Assembly (NCBI GenBank): GCA_963556145.1
Contig: OY744470.1
Coordinates: 3,038,001-3,102,000 of the forward strand
DNA: 64,000 nt
From: Hygrocybe punicea
Taxonomy: Eukaryota; Basidiomycota; Agaricomycetes; Agaricales; Hygrophoraceae
Direction of reading: 5' to 3'
Part shown: positions 23,967 to 34,823 of the stretch, piece after piece
Numbering within the stretch: the stretch's first letter is position 1
Layout of the letters: the number at the start of each line of letters is the position of its first letter
Notes under the pieces: model-generated
The model's input: the letters and a program-made list of their open reading frames with translations, nothing else
Databases searched by the model: none
What the model was told of the DNA's origin: nothing
Made by a program: the position numbers and the translations under genes

Positions 23967-26900
23967 AGAGCAGTCTGCATACTCCAGCACAGGATGTAGG
24001 CTGCGTTGAACCTGACTGTGCGCTACCGGAAGTAAAACTCAACGCGTCCACTCTTTCTAACGATTCCTTGACGATTTCTCTTTATCATTCTTCTACGCTT
24101 ATCGTTACCCTTGTGGATTGTGGATCGACGCATTGTTTCATTGACCCGGAATTTTGTTCCCTTCACAATCTTCCTATTTTTCCTACTGCTCCGAAACGCC
24201 TCCGCTTGTTTGATGGTTCCTCCGGTGGAATCATCGACAAATGTGTATCTATCTCTGTCCATTTTTCTACTGGTGAAATTCTAATCTTAGAATTTTTGGT
24301 CACTCCGTTGGATCCGTCTGTTTCCGCAGTTCTTGGATATAGCTGGCTCGCCAAATACAATCTGTTGATTGACTGGATCGAGCATAGCGTTAAATTCCGT
24401 TCTTCTGATTCTGCGCCTCCGTTGTCGACTCCGGTGCCTAGCGAGGCACCACTTCCGGACCCTCCAGTACGACCTCCGTCCCCTCTGTCCTCTCCGTCTA
24501 CTCCGCCCGAACCTCCTTCACCATCTGCTTTGAAGCCTGACATCTCCTTTGTCAGCGCTCAAGCCTTTTTGCGTGGTTGCAAAGTACCCGGCACTCAGGT
24601 CTTCCGTATGGAAGTCCGATTACCTGACGCCACCGGTCGCTCTGCAAGCTACGGCCCTCCGGAGTCCTCCGAACCCTCTGTGGACCTTCACAATATCCCT
24701 GAAGAGTATCATGAATTCGCTGACGTCTTTAGCAAGACGAAGGCTTGGAACCTCCCTGAACACCGTCCTTACGACCTCAAAATTAATTTAGAGGATGGTG
24801 CAAAACCTCCTTTTGGCCCGATTTACTCTATTTCACCCTTAGAGCTCGAGACCCTTCGGGAATTCCTTGACGAGAATCTCTGGGCGGGTTTCGTCTGCTC
24901 CTCCCGTTCTCCCTGCGGAGCTCCCATTCTTTTCTCTCGGAAGAAAAATGGAAGTCTTCGACTTTGCGTAGATTTCCGAGGACTCAATCGTATCACGAAG
25001 AAGGACCGCTATCCTATCCCTCTTACGGCGGACCTTCTCGACGCTCCCCAGACTGCGCGCATTTACACTAAAATCGACCTTAAACACGCCTACCATTTAG
25101 TCCGGATTGCCGAAGGTGATGAGTGGAAAACAGCTTTCCGCACTTGCTATGGCTCGTTTGAATGGTTGGTAATTCCGGAAGGTCTTACTAACGCCCTGGC
25201 GGCTTTCCAACACTTCGTCAACGATATTTTTTCCGACCTCCTTGACGTCTCTGTCATTGTTTACCTTGACGACATCCTTATCTATTCCGATGACCCCGCT
25301 GATCATGTAGAGCATGTCTGCGAGGTCCTCCGACGACTCCGGAAACAAGGCCTCTATGCCAACGCCGAGAAGTGCTCTTTTGGCGTTGACACGGTGGAAT
25401 ACTTGGGTTACATTCTTTCCCCCCAGGGCCTTTCTATGGATCCTGCCAAGGTCCAAACTATCCAGGATTGGCCGGAACCCCGGAAGATCAAAGATGTTCA
25501 ATCCTTCCTTGGATTCGCCAATTTTTACCGGCGTTTCATTCCGGACTATTCCTCCATCACTATTCCACTTACCCGGCTCACTCGTAAAGGGTTACAATGG
25601 AATTTCGATGGTAAGTGTCGTTCCGCCTTCAATGACTTGAAATCCGCTTTCATTTCCGCTCCAATCCTTTCCCATTGGTCACCCGAGTTTGACACTCTGG
25701 TGGAGACTGATGCTTCCGATTACACCGTTGTCTCTCCGTACGCCATCCTGACGGTGAAATTCATCCAGTTGCTTTCCGGTCTCGTACCCTTTCGGACTCG
25801 GAGTTGAACTACGATACCCATGACAAGGAACTCCTTGCCATCTTCGACGCTTTCACTGCCTGGCGGCATTATTTGGAAGGTACTGCTACTCCGGTCGACG
25901 TTATCACCGACCACAAGAATTTGGAGTACTTCTCCACCGTCCGCTTGCTTACCCGCCGTCAAGCCCGCTGGTCGGAGTTCCTTTCCCGCTTCAACTTTGT
26001 TATCCGCTTTCGCCCAGGCAAGCTTGGCACTAAGCCCGATACCCTTACTTGACGCTGGGACGTCTACGCTAAAGGGGGAGATAGCGACTATGCCAAAGCC
26101 AATCCTCACAATTTCCGCCCTGTTTTTGGGCCGGAACAATTGGCTTCGTCCCTCCGAGCGACTTCCCTCGAAGATGTAGTCCTTGGCGCCGGATTCACCA
26201 TAGACGTCGATTCCCTTCACTCCGATATCATCTCCGGACTACAGGTTGATCCTATCGCCTCCAGACATGTTTCCCGTACCACCTCCGGCCCAGATCCTCG
26301 ATGGTCTATCAATGATTTAGGTTTTCTACGCCTCGATAATCGTATCTACGTCCCCGATGTCAATGACCTACGACTCCGGATTTTGCGTTCCAAACATGAT
26401 CATCCTACTGCAGGACACTTCGGGCAAAACAAGACTCTCGAAATCATCCGGCAGGAATACACCTGGCCCGGACTCCGGACTTTTGTCCGTGATTACTGCA
26501 AGTCTTGCACAACCTGCGCGAGATCCAAGACCCCTCGGCATCGTCCTTACGGATTGCTTAAGCAGCTCCCTATTCCGGAGAAACCATGGAATTCAATTTC
26601 CATGGATTTCATCGAACAACTTCCGGACTCCGAAGGATTTACGGCCATCCTAGTTGTGGTTGACCGTCTTTCCAAGCAAGGGATCTTTATTCCAACTTAC
26701 GATACGATTACTTCCCCCCAACTCGCACATCTTTTCCTTATTCACGTTTTTTCTAAGCACGGAGTTCCTAGTCACGTCACCTCCGATAGAGGCACGGAAT
26801 TTGTTTCCCTTTTTTTCCGGTCTCTCGGAAAGGCCCTCGACATGAAACTCCACTTTACCTCCGGTTATCATCCTGAAGGCGATGGCCAAACGGAACGCGT

Positions 26901-27678
26901 CAATCAAACCCTTGAGCAATATCTCCGCGTTTATTGCAATTATCAGCAAGATAATTGGTCGTCCCTCCTTCCTCTTGCGGAATTTGCTTACAACAACGCT
27001 CCAAACGCCACCACCGGAGTTTCCCCTTTCTTTGCCAATAAAGGTTACCACCCTAACCTTTCCATTCACCCGGAGCGCGACCTCTCCTCCGCCCACACAC
27101 GAAAATTCACTGTGGACCTCGATGAGTTACATCAACAACTTCGACAAACCATCTCTGAGGCACAACAACATTATCAACACTACGCGGACTTGAAGCGCGC
27201 TCCGCCTCCGGACTTCAAGGTTTCGGATTTCGTCTACGTCAAAGCTGAGCATTTCCGGACTACTAGACCCTCCAAGAAACTTTCCGAGAAGAACTTGGGG
27301 CCTTTTGAAGTTATTGCTAAGGCCGGTACTCACTCATATACCCTCCGTCTTCCGGAGGCTCTCCGCTCTGTTCACCCGGTCTATCATGTCTCTCAGCTCG
27401 AACCGACGACTCCAAATACCATTCCTAACCGTGTCCAACCTCTGCCTCCTCCGGTCATTGTCGACGGAGAACTGGAGTTTGAGATCTCCGAAATACTCGA
27501 TTCCAAGATCGACAACCGCCGTCGTGCTTGCAAGCTACTGTACCTTGTACGTTGGGAGGGCTATGAAGGCACTGACGAAGAAACTTCTTGGATCTTGGCC
27601 TCCGAACTTGGACATGCTACTGAGCTCGTTTCGGACTTTCACTCCGCTTATCCTTCGAAACCGGGCCCGTCCTATTAA
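23967..27678 (+). pseudogene. Gypsy pol: protease, RT, RNase H, integrase, chromodomain
   Basis: The protease region has VDCGSTHCFID near 24115. Reverse transcriptase has the LCVDFRGLN block near 24960 and the catalytic YLDDILIYS near 25262-25290. RNase H starts with ETDASDY near 25705. Integrase has an HHCC-type region (HDHPTAGHFGQNKT, CKSCTTCARSK; 26395-26530) and DDE residues in SMDFIEQLP, SDRGTEF and the later Glu region. A chromodomain (EFEISEILDSKIDN ... LYLVRWEGYEG ... ETSWI) lies at 27475-27620. Lesions: a frameshift by small deletion at about 25729, and TGA at 26050-26052, again explained by CGA to TGA. The pol frame is -1 relative to gag and overlaps its last 24 nt or so. Confidence 0.92.
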
Positions 27679-27688
27679 TTCTGTCTAT

Positions 27689-28543
27689 TTACGATTTTCG
27701 CGGACTATTTTCAAAGTTTCCTCCTTTCCCCAGAAAATCCCCCTCTTCCCACTCCGTTTCCGCCTCCTCCGGCGCGATGTCCTCGGACTCCGGAGTGTAC
27801 TTCCGGAGCTCGTATGAATTATCTCTGAGGAACTCTAAGTTCCTCAGATGGTCGGCCCATTGAGCTGCATGTTCGCGGAGATCCTCCACGGTGTCCCATA
27901 CCCCCTCGCATGCCTCCACGACCTGTCCCAACATCGCCGTGTTGTCTTCTGTCGCCCGGAGCAGCTTGTAAAGAAGCTGCTCCGTCCTCGTCAGCGGCTT
28001 CTTTACCATGGGCTCCACTCCGCGGTACTCCGATCCGGATTCCTCCTTTTCCTCCTTTTTCTTTTTCTTCTTCACTCCACCCTCTTCACCATCTACCTCG
28101 CATCGCACTTTCCTCTTCTTGCATGCATCGCAACTCCGCGCCTTTCCGGACGCGAGCCACACGCAGTTTTCCCGGCGTTCCGCGCACGCCTTGCATTGTA
28201 CGGCCCTGCTTCTGTAGTCAACTCCGGTCTTTCATTTATGTGCCTTTGCTTACCCGTCTCTTTTTCTCTTCCCCTTCTCCGCACTTGAGGGCCCCTCCTC
28301 CGCCGCCTCCACTTTCCTCTTCTCCTCCTCTGCCGCCGTTTTCTTCTTTATTTCCTCCTCCACCCTTTTCATCGCCTCTGCCTGGATCTTCTGTCTCCTC
28401 TCCTCCTCCGCTTTCTTCCTCTCATCCTCCACTTTTCTCCGTTCTTCTGCCTCCTCTTTCGCCCTCATTTCGGCGAATTCGCGCTCCATCTCCTTGATGC
28501 GTGCGGCTATCTCTTGCGAGGACGATAATTGCGAGGACATCAT
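27689..28543 (-). CDS. Antisense gene in the Gypsy: coiled coil plus Cys6 cluster
   Basis: Convergent with pol, 10 bp from its stop. From ATG 28543 exon 1 encodes a charged heptad-like coiled coil (EMEREFAEMRAKEEAEERRK..., about 95 residues) ending KGKRKRD, an NLS-like basic run. A 43-nt intron (28212-28254, gtaagc...acag) joins it in frame to exon 2. Exon 2 has C-x2-C-x6-C-x10-C-x2-C-x6-C (first cluster CKACAERRENC, second CDACKKRKVRC). This fits the spacing of fungal Zn(II)2Cys6 DNA-binding domains, although the basic residues lie in the second half. A Lys/Glu linker and an acidic C-terminal region with helical LEFLRDN-like segments follow. No stop was seen. A role in regulating the element or in nuclear targeting is inference. 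Confidence 0.65.
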
Positions 28544-28653
28544 TTTTTTGGGTTGTCTCCTGGCCAGGAGTTTGTTTTATACCATAGGCCCTCCGCTTCG
28601 AACTCCGCTGCAGTTCTCCCTTTGTTCCACAGGTGTCTCAAGGGTTCGACGCT

Positions 28654-28661
28654 AAGGGGGA
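28654..28661 (+). other. Polypurine tract of the Gypsy element
   Basis: Aaggggga just upstream of the 3' LTR (gata-c then TGTCATATC). This is the usual plus-strand primer position. Confidence 0.7.
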
Positions 28662-28666
28662 GATAC

Positions 28667-29222
28667 TGTCATATCCCATGCAGCTCCGCCGGATTCTGAC
28701 GAACTCCGCTCCGGACTTTTCCGCCGACTTATCTTATCTTATCTTATCTTATCTTCTCGCGTACGTTATTGTTCTTCTCTTGTTAATTACTATTCTTCCC
28801 CATCTCCGTTTACTCCGACCTCCTTTTCTCTTCCTCCCCTTTGTTTACTTGTCACCGTACATAGCAACCTTTTATCCCTTTTATTTTCTTCCGAACTCCG
28901 ATCCTCTTTCCGGAGTTCATATTGTCTTCATGTCTCCAAGGACATGACAATTAGTTTACCAAGTATATAAACTAGAACTACAATGTCCTGTAACTCCGTT
29001 CAGAAAATCAACTTGAGTTCCTTATTTCTTACCCACTCTCAAACTTAAGGCTTTCCCTTAAGCTCATTAATTATCTTAGTACTTAGTCCGGAACTCCGGA
29101 CTAACTCCGCTCCGTCCACGTCTTCTCAATACGACTTAAGGAAGTAGTGAACCTACTTCAAGAGTTGACGTCTCCGCTCCTCCGAAGAACTCCGATCCTT
29201 CCGGAGTTGCATGCCTCTAACA
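28667..29222 (+). repeat. 3' LTR of the Gypsy element
   Basis: Same length as the 5' LTR (556 bp). The six mismatches are each CG in one copy and TG or CA in the other: near the start (ccgacg/ctgacg), cacgtc/catgtc, ctctgc/ctccgc, gatgtc/gacgtc, ccactcc/ccgctcc and cacgcc/catgcc. Confidence 0.93.
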
Positions 29223-29509
29223 GTGGCAGTACTCCCTGCCGCCCATTTTGTCGACCTCGGGTGCCCTAACGTCTTCATTTCACGTACATTGGGGGCGTTG
29301 TTGGTGGTTGAAGGGACTTTGGGTGACTTTCAAAGTCAGCCAAGTGGCTGACTCGTGACCATCAGTTTGCGGTTCAAACTCAGTTTGAAATGGTTTCAGC
29401 CCACAGCCAAATCTCCCAAACTGAGACCAAACGGTTCGGTCTCCGCTAGAAATTCTCAAACCGGGTTTGGGTCGGTCTGAGACCAAACTTCCCCAACACT
29501 AGTTGTGAC

Positions 29510-29726
29510 AGGAAGTGACAGTTTAGTAACGTTCAGTCACGGCTACCTGTGGGTTGACCATGGGTCACGGGTTTCTCGTGGGTTCCGATTTTGGCTACCC
29601 ATACCCAACCCTGATGGGTCAGGGGTAAAAAACCCACGTGGGTCCATATACCCCTGCATATGCCTAGATGTGCATCTGGCCCATGCAAGGTATGGGGCTC
29701 CCAGGTGCCTGCAGTGTACCGGGTAC
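29510..29726. repeat. GGGTT/ACCC-word block of a non-autonomous element
   Basis: Dense in 'gtgggttgaccatgggtca', 'acccatacccaacc' and 'aacccacgtgggtcc' words, like those at 10500-10600, 12660-12752 and 39410-39545. No terminus resolved. Confidence 0.45.
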
Positions 29727-29889
29727 TAGTGGGACCTGGCCAGTCATGTGACTGGGTTCCCACGGTTGACCTAGTCAGTAGCCTTCCTGATGTAGTAGTC
29801 AGATCCTATCCTATCCAGTCATCCATCCATCCAGTCCTTCCTCTTGAGTCCTGTGTGAGCCCCTGGAGAGGTACCTCGGTACCTCTCCA
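29727..29889. repeat. Dispersed ~163-bp repeat, copy 1
   Basis: Nearly identical to 39243-39405. It begins tagtgggacctggcc and ends gtacctctcca. Internal palindromes are gggacctggccagtcatgtgactgggttccc-like at the left and ggagaggtacc/ggtacctctcc at the right. It is MITE- or SINE-like; no target duplication was found. Confidence 0.7.
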
Positions 29890-29979
29890 TTGTGGTGATG
29901 AGAGTGTTTTTGACTCACTGATGCTTTCTTCTCTCCTCTTTTCATCTTTCTTTGCTGGTTTTTCTTGCGAGACAACTAG

Positions 29980-30180
29980 TGTTTCAAGGTCCAGTCCATA
30001 GGACCAGAAAAAAACCAGGACCCAACCAGACTGAACCAAAAAAGACTGGACCACTGGTTGCAGTTGCACCTGATGTGGGAGGTTGCCGGTTGTGGTTGCC
30101 TGGTTTGGCCCATGCTTATGCAACCGAGTTGCAACCGGCTGCAACCAGTTACAACCGGACTTTCCAGTTCACCTTGTAGA
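29980..30180. repeat. Short element related to the hAT right end
   Basis: Shares 'tggttgcagttgcacc', 'gcaaccagttacaaccgg' and 'aggtccagtcc...ccagaaaaaaacc' with the right subterminal region of the hAT at 21420-21611. Probably a deletion derivative of that hAT or a related family. Confidence 0.5.
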
Positions 30181-31002
30181 TAGGAAAATTACCCTAGCGC
30201 TGGTTTTTGGCTGGGGGGGATGACCTGTGTATTTAGATGATCAAACTATTGGACAATTTATGTATAATAGAGGGCGCTTTGCCCTGCCCTGCCCTGCCCA
30301 ATCCTTCACCACAGCTAGGGTTGACCACAGGTTGGGTTTGTCAATACTGCACCCACACCCGTGAATACCATACCTGTGATGGGTAGCATCCACGTGGTAT
30401 CCTTGCCACATCCCACCACCCACTTGCAACCTCGCAAATGCGGCACCATGTCAATTGACATGGCCGATGCAGTTCGCGGGGCGGTATCATGGTGGTGGGG
30501 GCTCATTGCCAACTCTTTTCAGCCTCACCACCCACCACTGCTCAACGACATATTTTTCCCTTCATTCTCAGTCATACAGTACTCGAGTTACCCCCTGGCA
30601 CTCTTGCTCAGTCCACCAGGGCCCCGCATTGACCATTGTTGACCCAGAAATGTGGACTCAACCCTTTTTGAGTGCCCAAAAGCCCCAGGCCATGTCACCC
30701 GTGTTCACGCCCTGTTTCTTTTTTTCAGACCCAGGACGGCCTCTCAAGCCTTCCTTCAATGTCTTACGGCTCCCACTCTGCCCCACATCGTCCCAGGAAC
30801 ACCATCAATGTTCATTTTTGACACCCAACAGCCACCTGCATACAGCCATGTCACCACCTTTCAACCCCTCATATTTTAGCATTCCCTGGCCCCACATGTA
30901 TCCATCTTGGCCCCTACATTCATGCTCAATGACCCGGTGCTTACATTCTGCCCAAAAGAACCTCCTGTCGCCGTCCAGGTTGGGTTCCATGTCCCGCCTC
31001 AT
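30181..31002. other. Repeat DNA with one palindrome copy, no gene
   Basis: The block 'ctttgccctgccctgcc...gtccttcac' near 30270 also occurs at 13513-13540, so an element end is shared. A 52-bp palindrome (30430-30481) lies inside. Long plus-strand frames at 30455-31066 have no family resemblance and are probably fortuitous. Confidence 0.45.
30430..30481. repeat. Recurring ~52-bp palindrome, TCAATTGA core
   Basis: cctcgcaaatgcggcaccatg, tcaattga, catggccgatgcagttcgcgggg: arms match over most of their length. Confidence 0.8.
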
Positions 31003-31316
31003 CATGTTACTAGTGCTACCGAAGTTCAGTTCAGTCCAGTTCAGACCCATTTTGGCTGAACTCTGAACTGAACTCTGGGTTCATTTCAGGATTTTATGTG
31101 AACTGAACCTGAACTGCTGTGAACCATTTGGATTTTTTTTTCAGAGCCTGAACCGAGTTCATGAACAGTGTGGACACTTAATTTTAGTATTATCACGCAT
31201 TTTACCAAAAAAAATCACAATATATTACTGTAGCTATCTAATCTATCTAGTAAATATTCAAATTCATCTTTATCCATTGGGTATCACCTGGTGCTGGTGG
31301 CACCCACCTCCCTGTA

Positions 31317-31371
31317 ACCTCGCGAACATAGCCCCAACATCAATTGACACCAGGCTGCATGTTCGTGAGGT
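31317..31371. repeat. Recurring palindrome, element C
   Basis: acctcgcgaacat...acatcaattgacac...gcatgttcgtgaggt. Same ends and core as the copies in elements B and D. Confidence 0.75.
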
Positions 31372-31379
31372 GTTCACTG

Positions 31380-31985
31380 GGGGGTGGGGACCTGGTCCCC
31401 ACTTTGGCACTGGTGGTGCTGGTGCAACCCCTGCTGCTGTTGGCACTGCTGCCACTTCACCTGCAGGTGTTGTGTTGATGCCATTGCCAAGCTGGTGTTG
31501 GTGCCGGTGCCGCCCTGGTGTGATTGATTATGCTGCCAGTGCTGCTGCCACCGCTTCTCCTGCTGGTGGGTGGTGATGTGCTGGTGCCACCCCCAATGAC
31601 GTTTATGCTGATGCTGGCACTGCCACTGCTCCTGCTGGTGGTGGTGTTGTGCTGGTGCTGCCGCTGGTGCTGTTGCTGCTGGTGCCACTGGTGCTGATGT
31701 TGTGCTGGTGCTGTTGATGTTGCACGACCTGCGGTTCCTCACATAGTTAGTAACATAGAAATTAAAAAAGACTTACTATGAGTTTGGTGATGGTTCCACC
31801 ATGCTGCTGCTGCCTCAGATGCTGGTGCTGGTGCTTGCATTGTGCATCATCATTGTCACCAGTGTTGTTGTTGTTGTTGTTGTTGTTGTCCATCATTGTG
31901 GTGGCTGCCGATTTTGTTTCAGCTAGTATCATTGACTTGAAAGAAATGATAATAAAAGTAAAAAACTTACCGATTTACCTCAAAT
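31380..31985 (-). repeat. Interior of element C: triplet runs with two intron-like stretches
   Basis: ctggtg/gctgct/gttgtt triplets dominate 31410-31735 and 31800-31900. On the minus strand, 31924-31969 reads gtaagttttt...atactag, and a second donor gtaagtctttt starts near 31775, running toward an acceptor around 31735-31745. The encoded peptides would be Q/H/P/T-rich. Compare elements A, B and D. Confidence 0.45.
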
Positions 31986-32255
31986 GCTTGCATTCGAGGG
32001 TCACTCTTGTGGTGATTTGTTGGGGTGTTGTCGTGGCTGAGACTAAACTTTGGTGACTAAAAACGGAAATTTGCTGAAATTGGCATGTGAGTACAACTTT
32101 CGTGTGAGCAAAATATACATGCCTGCGGACATCAGTTCAGCAGTTCTGAACCACTTGTCAACCATTTAGACAACCTGGGGGTTGCCTGAACCCCGAGCTG
32201 GACCCAGGGTTCAGTTCAGCCCAAGGTGCTGGACTGAACCAAACTTCTGGTTCGG

Positions 32256-32829
32256 TGTAGAGGCTCCGGGCCATCTGGACCCGAATCCTCTTCATATCCC
32301 ACATCGTCCCCATCCATTCCCATTCATGTATCGTCGATTCCGCCTGATTCCGGTCCTCTCCGTCGATTCCAGTCCGGATTCTGCCTCCGGATTCGTTCCT
32401 ACACGCACTGCAATGTCCCTAACGACCCGGAATCACTATGTATATAGTTACATATGATATATCTTCATTTCCCATTACTTAGTACATAGCACCATCTCCA
32501 CTCCACTCCACTCCTATCAGTTACAGCCTTCACTTGTAGTACATAGTTACTACAGCACAGGATCACTCCCAGTAGTATAAAAGATGTACCCTTATACTAC
32601 AACCATATCTTATTACTCCCCTTCAGTTCTATTTCTTAGTCCACTATTTGTATCACCCATATTAGTCTTTGTACTCCACTTCCTTCACTTCCCCTCTGAT
32701 CCGGAACCCCGGATTCAGGTTGGATTGACTAGACTACATAGAAACACTTTACTCCTTTGATCTCTTTCTAGCAGATCACCCCTTCTAGTAGATTCCTATT
32801 CCGGGTCTACAACAGAACTCGCCGTCACA
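32256..32829 (+). repeat. 5' LTR of L2
   Basis: Begins TGTAGAGGCTCCGGGCC and ends ACTCGCCGTCACA. Contains 'gtatatagttacatatgatata' before the presumed transcript start and 'ctgatccggaaccccgg' near the 3' part. Confidence 0.85.
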
Positions 32830-32831
32830 AC

Positions 32832-32848
32832 TGGAGCCCACCGCGAGG
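32832..32848 (+). other. tRNA primer-binding site of L2
   Basis: Tggagcccaccgcgagg starts two bases after the 5' LTR. The initial TGG fits pairing with a tRNA 3' CCA. The tRNA species was not identified. Confidence 0.6.
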
Positions 32849-33012
32849 AGTTTATTTCTTTTGTCTTTTCATACCCTCCCCACCATCGGGTTTGACTTTC
32901 ATGACATTTTTCTTTTGTTCCCGACTCTAATCGCTCAGCCCCACTTACGACTTCGACCCCTTCCTCGTACCTCCCCGACCTGACCCGCTTCCCGATTTGG
33001 AAATTCCCTGAT

Positions 33013-34263
33013 ATGACGCATGGATTGATGCCTCTCCGAGGTGATCGTTCAGCCCCGACATTTCATGGTGACGAACATGACCTTCCCCGCTTCTTTGACG
33101 AAATTGACATGCTCGGCTCCGACTGTGGACTCACGGACACTATGAAGATTCGCTACACGCTCCAGTACCTCAATAACGACGACTATGAACTTTGGTCTAC
33201 CCTTCCCGCCGCTTCAGCAAAAGACTTCATCGCTTTCCGACGTGCCGTTTTCACCTTCTATCCCGGTGCCACGGACAGTATTCGGTATATGATCACGGAT
33301 CTCGAACAATTGGTTAAACGACAATTGGCTTATGGTATAGAAAACAAAACGGACTTAGGACAATATTTCCGGGACTTCATACGCATATCCGGAGTACTAT
33401 ACGACAACGGCCGTTTATCAGACAAGCAACGGAATGAGTATTTTGCCAATGGATTTGACTCAGATCTTCGTCAACGTGTTGAAGAGCGACTTCATTACCT
33501 TCTTTCCAGTCATTACCACAACGATCCGTACCCGGTTGATATTTTTCACGACACCGCATTGTTTCTCCTTTCCGGTTACCGTTCCATTCCGGAGTCCATT
33601 GTCACTGCAGCCCCCATTGCCATTTCCAGTCCCGATTCCGGTCCCGCACCCGTACCTGTCGCAGTCATCTCACCTCCAGAACAGATCTCGTCCTCAATCC
33701 CATCCTCAATCCCGCCCACTGTCGTTCATTCCGTCCCCCACGTTCATTCCGGTCCTATGTATACTCCGTCCCCTTTATCGCATATTCCGTCCCTGTCCAT
33801 TCCGGTGCCCGTCAAAACCGTCATTTGTTTACAGGTATTGTCGTCCAGTCCCGTGTCATCCCCGTCCGATCCCATTCCCGATTTATCGATGCCGGTCACC
33901 GATTTATCCAATTCGTTTCCTATTTCGTCCCCGTCGTCTCCGGTTTCGTCCCCTCCGATTTCTGTCCACAAACTCGTACCGGACCCACTCCCATTGTCCT
34001 CGGATTCTCCAGAAATAGACATTTCATCCTCGATACTGTCGTCCTTTTGTCTTCCATCTACGTCTATCGAGATTCCATCGACCTTGGTTGAGTATTCTGT
34101 ACTCGTTCCTATTCCGGACCCCATTCCACCCCTCTTATTTGATTTTGATTCGGTTCCGATTCCGTTATGTCGACCCCTTCGTTCCCGGTTCCCCTCGTCG
34201 TTTCCGCTCCCGTATTGTTCCCGGTTCTGTCTTCGCCCGCTTGGGGCACCCCGTTGTTTTTAG
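33013..34263 (+). CDS. Gag-like protein of L2
   Basis: Capsid-like Gag of fungal LTR elements. The first 190 residues or so form the recognised block: PTFHGDEHDLPRFFDEIDML, later DYELWSTLPAASAKDF, FYPGATDSIRYM, a TDLGQYFRDFIRISGVL segment, FANGFDSDLRQRVEERL and HDTALFLLSGY. The rest is a long Pro/Ser/Val low-complexity tail with no zinc knuckle or protease. The open frame is uninterrupted to 34261-34263, but the tail may be partly out of its original frame, since a further plus-strand frame overlaps from 34088. The ATG at 33013 follows a leader of about 180 nt. Confidence 0.7.
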   Translation: MTHGLMPLRGDRSAPTFHGDEHDLPRFFDEIDMLGSDCGLTDTMKIRYTLQYLNNDDYELWSTLPAASAKDFIAFRRAVFTFYPGATDSIRYMITDLEQLVKRQLAYGIENKTDLGQYFRDFIRISGVLYDNGRLSDKQRNEYFANGFDSDLRQRVEERLHYLLSSHYHNDPYPVDIFHDTALFLLSGYRSIPESIVTAAPIAISSPDSGPAPVPVAVISPPEQISSSIPSSIPPTVVHSVPHVHSGPMYTPSPLSHIPSLSIPVPVKTVICLQVLSSSPVSSPSDPIPDLSMPVTDLSNSFPISSPSSPVSSPPISVHKLVPDPLPLSSDSPEIDISSSILSSFCLPSTSIEIPSTLVEYSVLVPIPDPIPPLLFDFDSVPIPLCRPLRSRFPSSFPLPYCSRFCLRPLGAPRCF

Positions 34264-34823
34264 ACCCGTCACGTGGCACACCCGTTATATGGGATCGTGT
34301 TGGTGTCGGCACTCCGGTTCTCAAATTTTTATTGTTCCTCGTTTTCGTCTTCATTCTACTTTGTCATTGCATTTTGGACCTCCGCCCCCTCGACACCTCG
34401 CTCGAATATTTGCAAGAAGTTCTCCACCTCCTCTTGTCGTTCCGCCTTCGACCTTCTTTCAGAAACTCCTGTGGGGATATAGACCTGTTTCCGTCACCTA
34501 TTTTTGCGTTTTCATCCTCCGTTCCGCTTTCCGTTCACGTTCCCGGTTCTCACTTGTTTATATTTTCGTTTCCATTTCTAGTTTCCTTTGTTTCCCGCTC
34601 ATTCCGGATCCGTTTCGTTTCCATTGTATTCTGGTCCCGTCCTCCTCCTCAACCCCCAGATTCCGGTTATTTTATCTCGTCATTCCGTCTCCCTCTTTTC
34701 CGTTTATAGTTTTATTATATACTCTATTTTTATTTTATATACATTGTTCGATGTTCCGCTTTCCCTTCCCTTTTCGTCCATTCCCCTTTTATTCCCTTCT
34801 CCTTTCGTCGAGTTTCGTGTCGA

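Larger units (their letters stand above)
22192..29222 (+). mobile_element. Chromodomain Ty3/Gypsy retrotransposon (chromovirus), 7.0 kb
   Basis: Two 556-bp LTRs (22192-22747, 28667-29222) are flanked by the 5-bp duplication gtggc (22187-22191, 29223-29227). Internal order is self-primer PBS, gag, pol (protease, reverse transcriptase, RNase H, integrase, chromodomain), an antisense Cys6-cluster gene, then a polypurine tract. The LTRs differ at six positions, all CG versus TG/CA, so the insertion is young. Even so, gag and pol carry nonsense codons and one frameshift, so this copy is defective. Confidence 0.95.
15813..29501. mobile_element. hAT-like element B, the outer shell of a three-element nest
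   Basis: The left end TAGTGATGGGGAAGTTCGG (15813) and the inverted right end TAGTGTTGGGGAAGTTTGG (finishing at 29501) are flanked by the perfect 8-bp duplication gttgtgac (15805-15812, 29502-29509). Removing the nested hAT (16115-21611 plus 8 bp) and the nested Gypsy (22192-29222 plus 5 bp) leaves about 1.15 kb, the size of its relatives A and D. GGTTC/GAACC words fill 15825-15960 and 29310-29500. The interior (21620-22186) has minus-strand intron-like stretches. Insertion order is B first, then hAT and Gypsy. Confidence 0.85.

Noticed and set aside
27848..28497. Plus-strand frames of 146-195 codons before the 3' LTR of the Gypsy element
   Set aside because: Ser/Pro/Leu-rich shadows of the antisense coiled-coil gene; they begin inside pol's 3' flank without splice logic.
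30455..31066. A 203-codon plus-strand frame
   Set aside because: Overlaps a recurring palindrome and the left end of element C, and its Pro/His/Ser composition appears in other phases too; not a gene.
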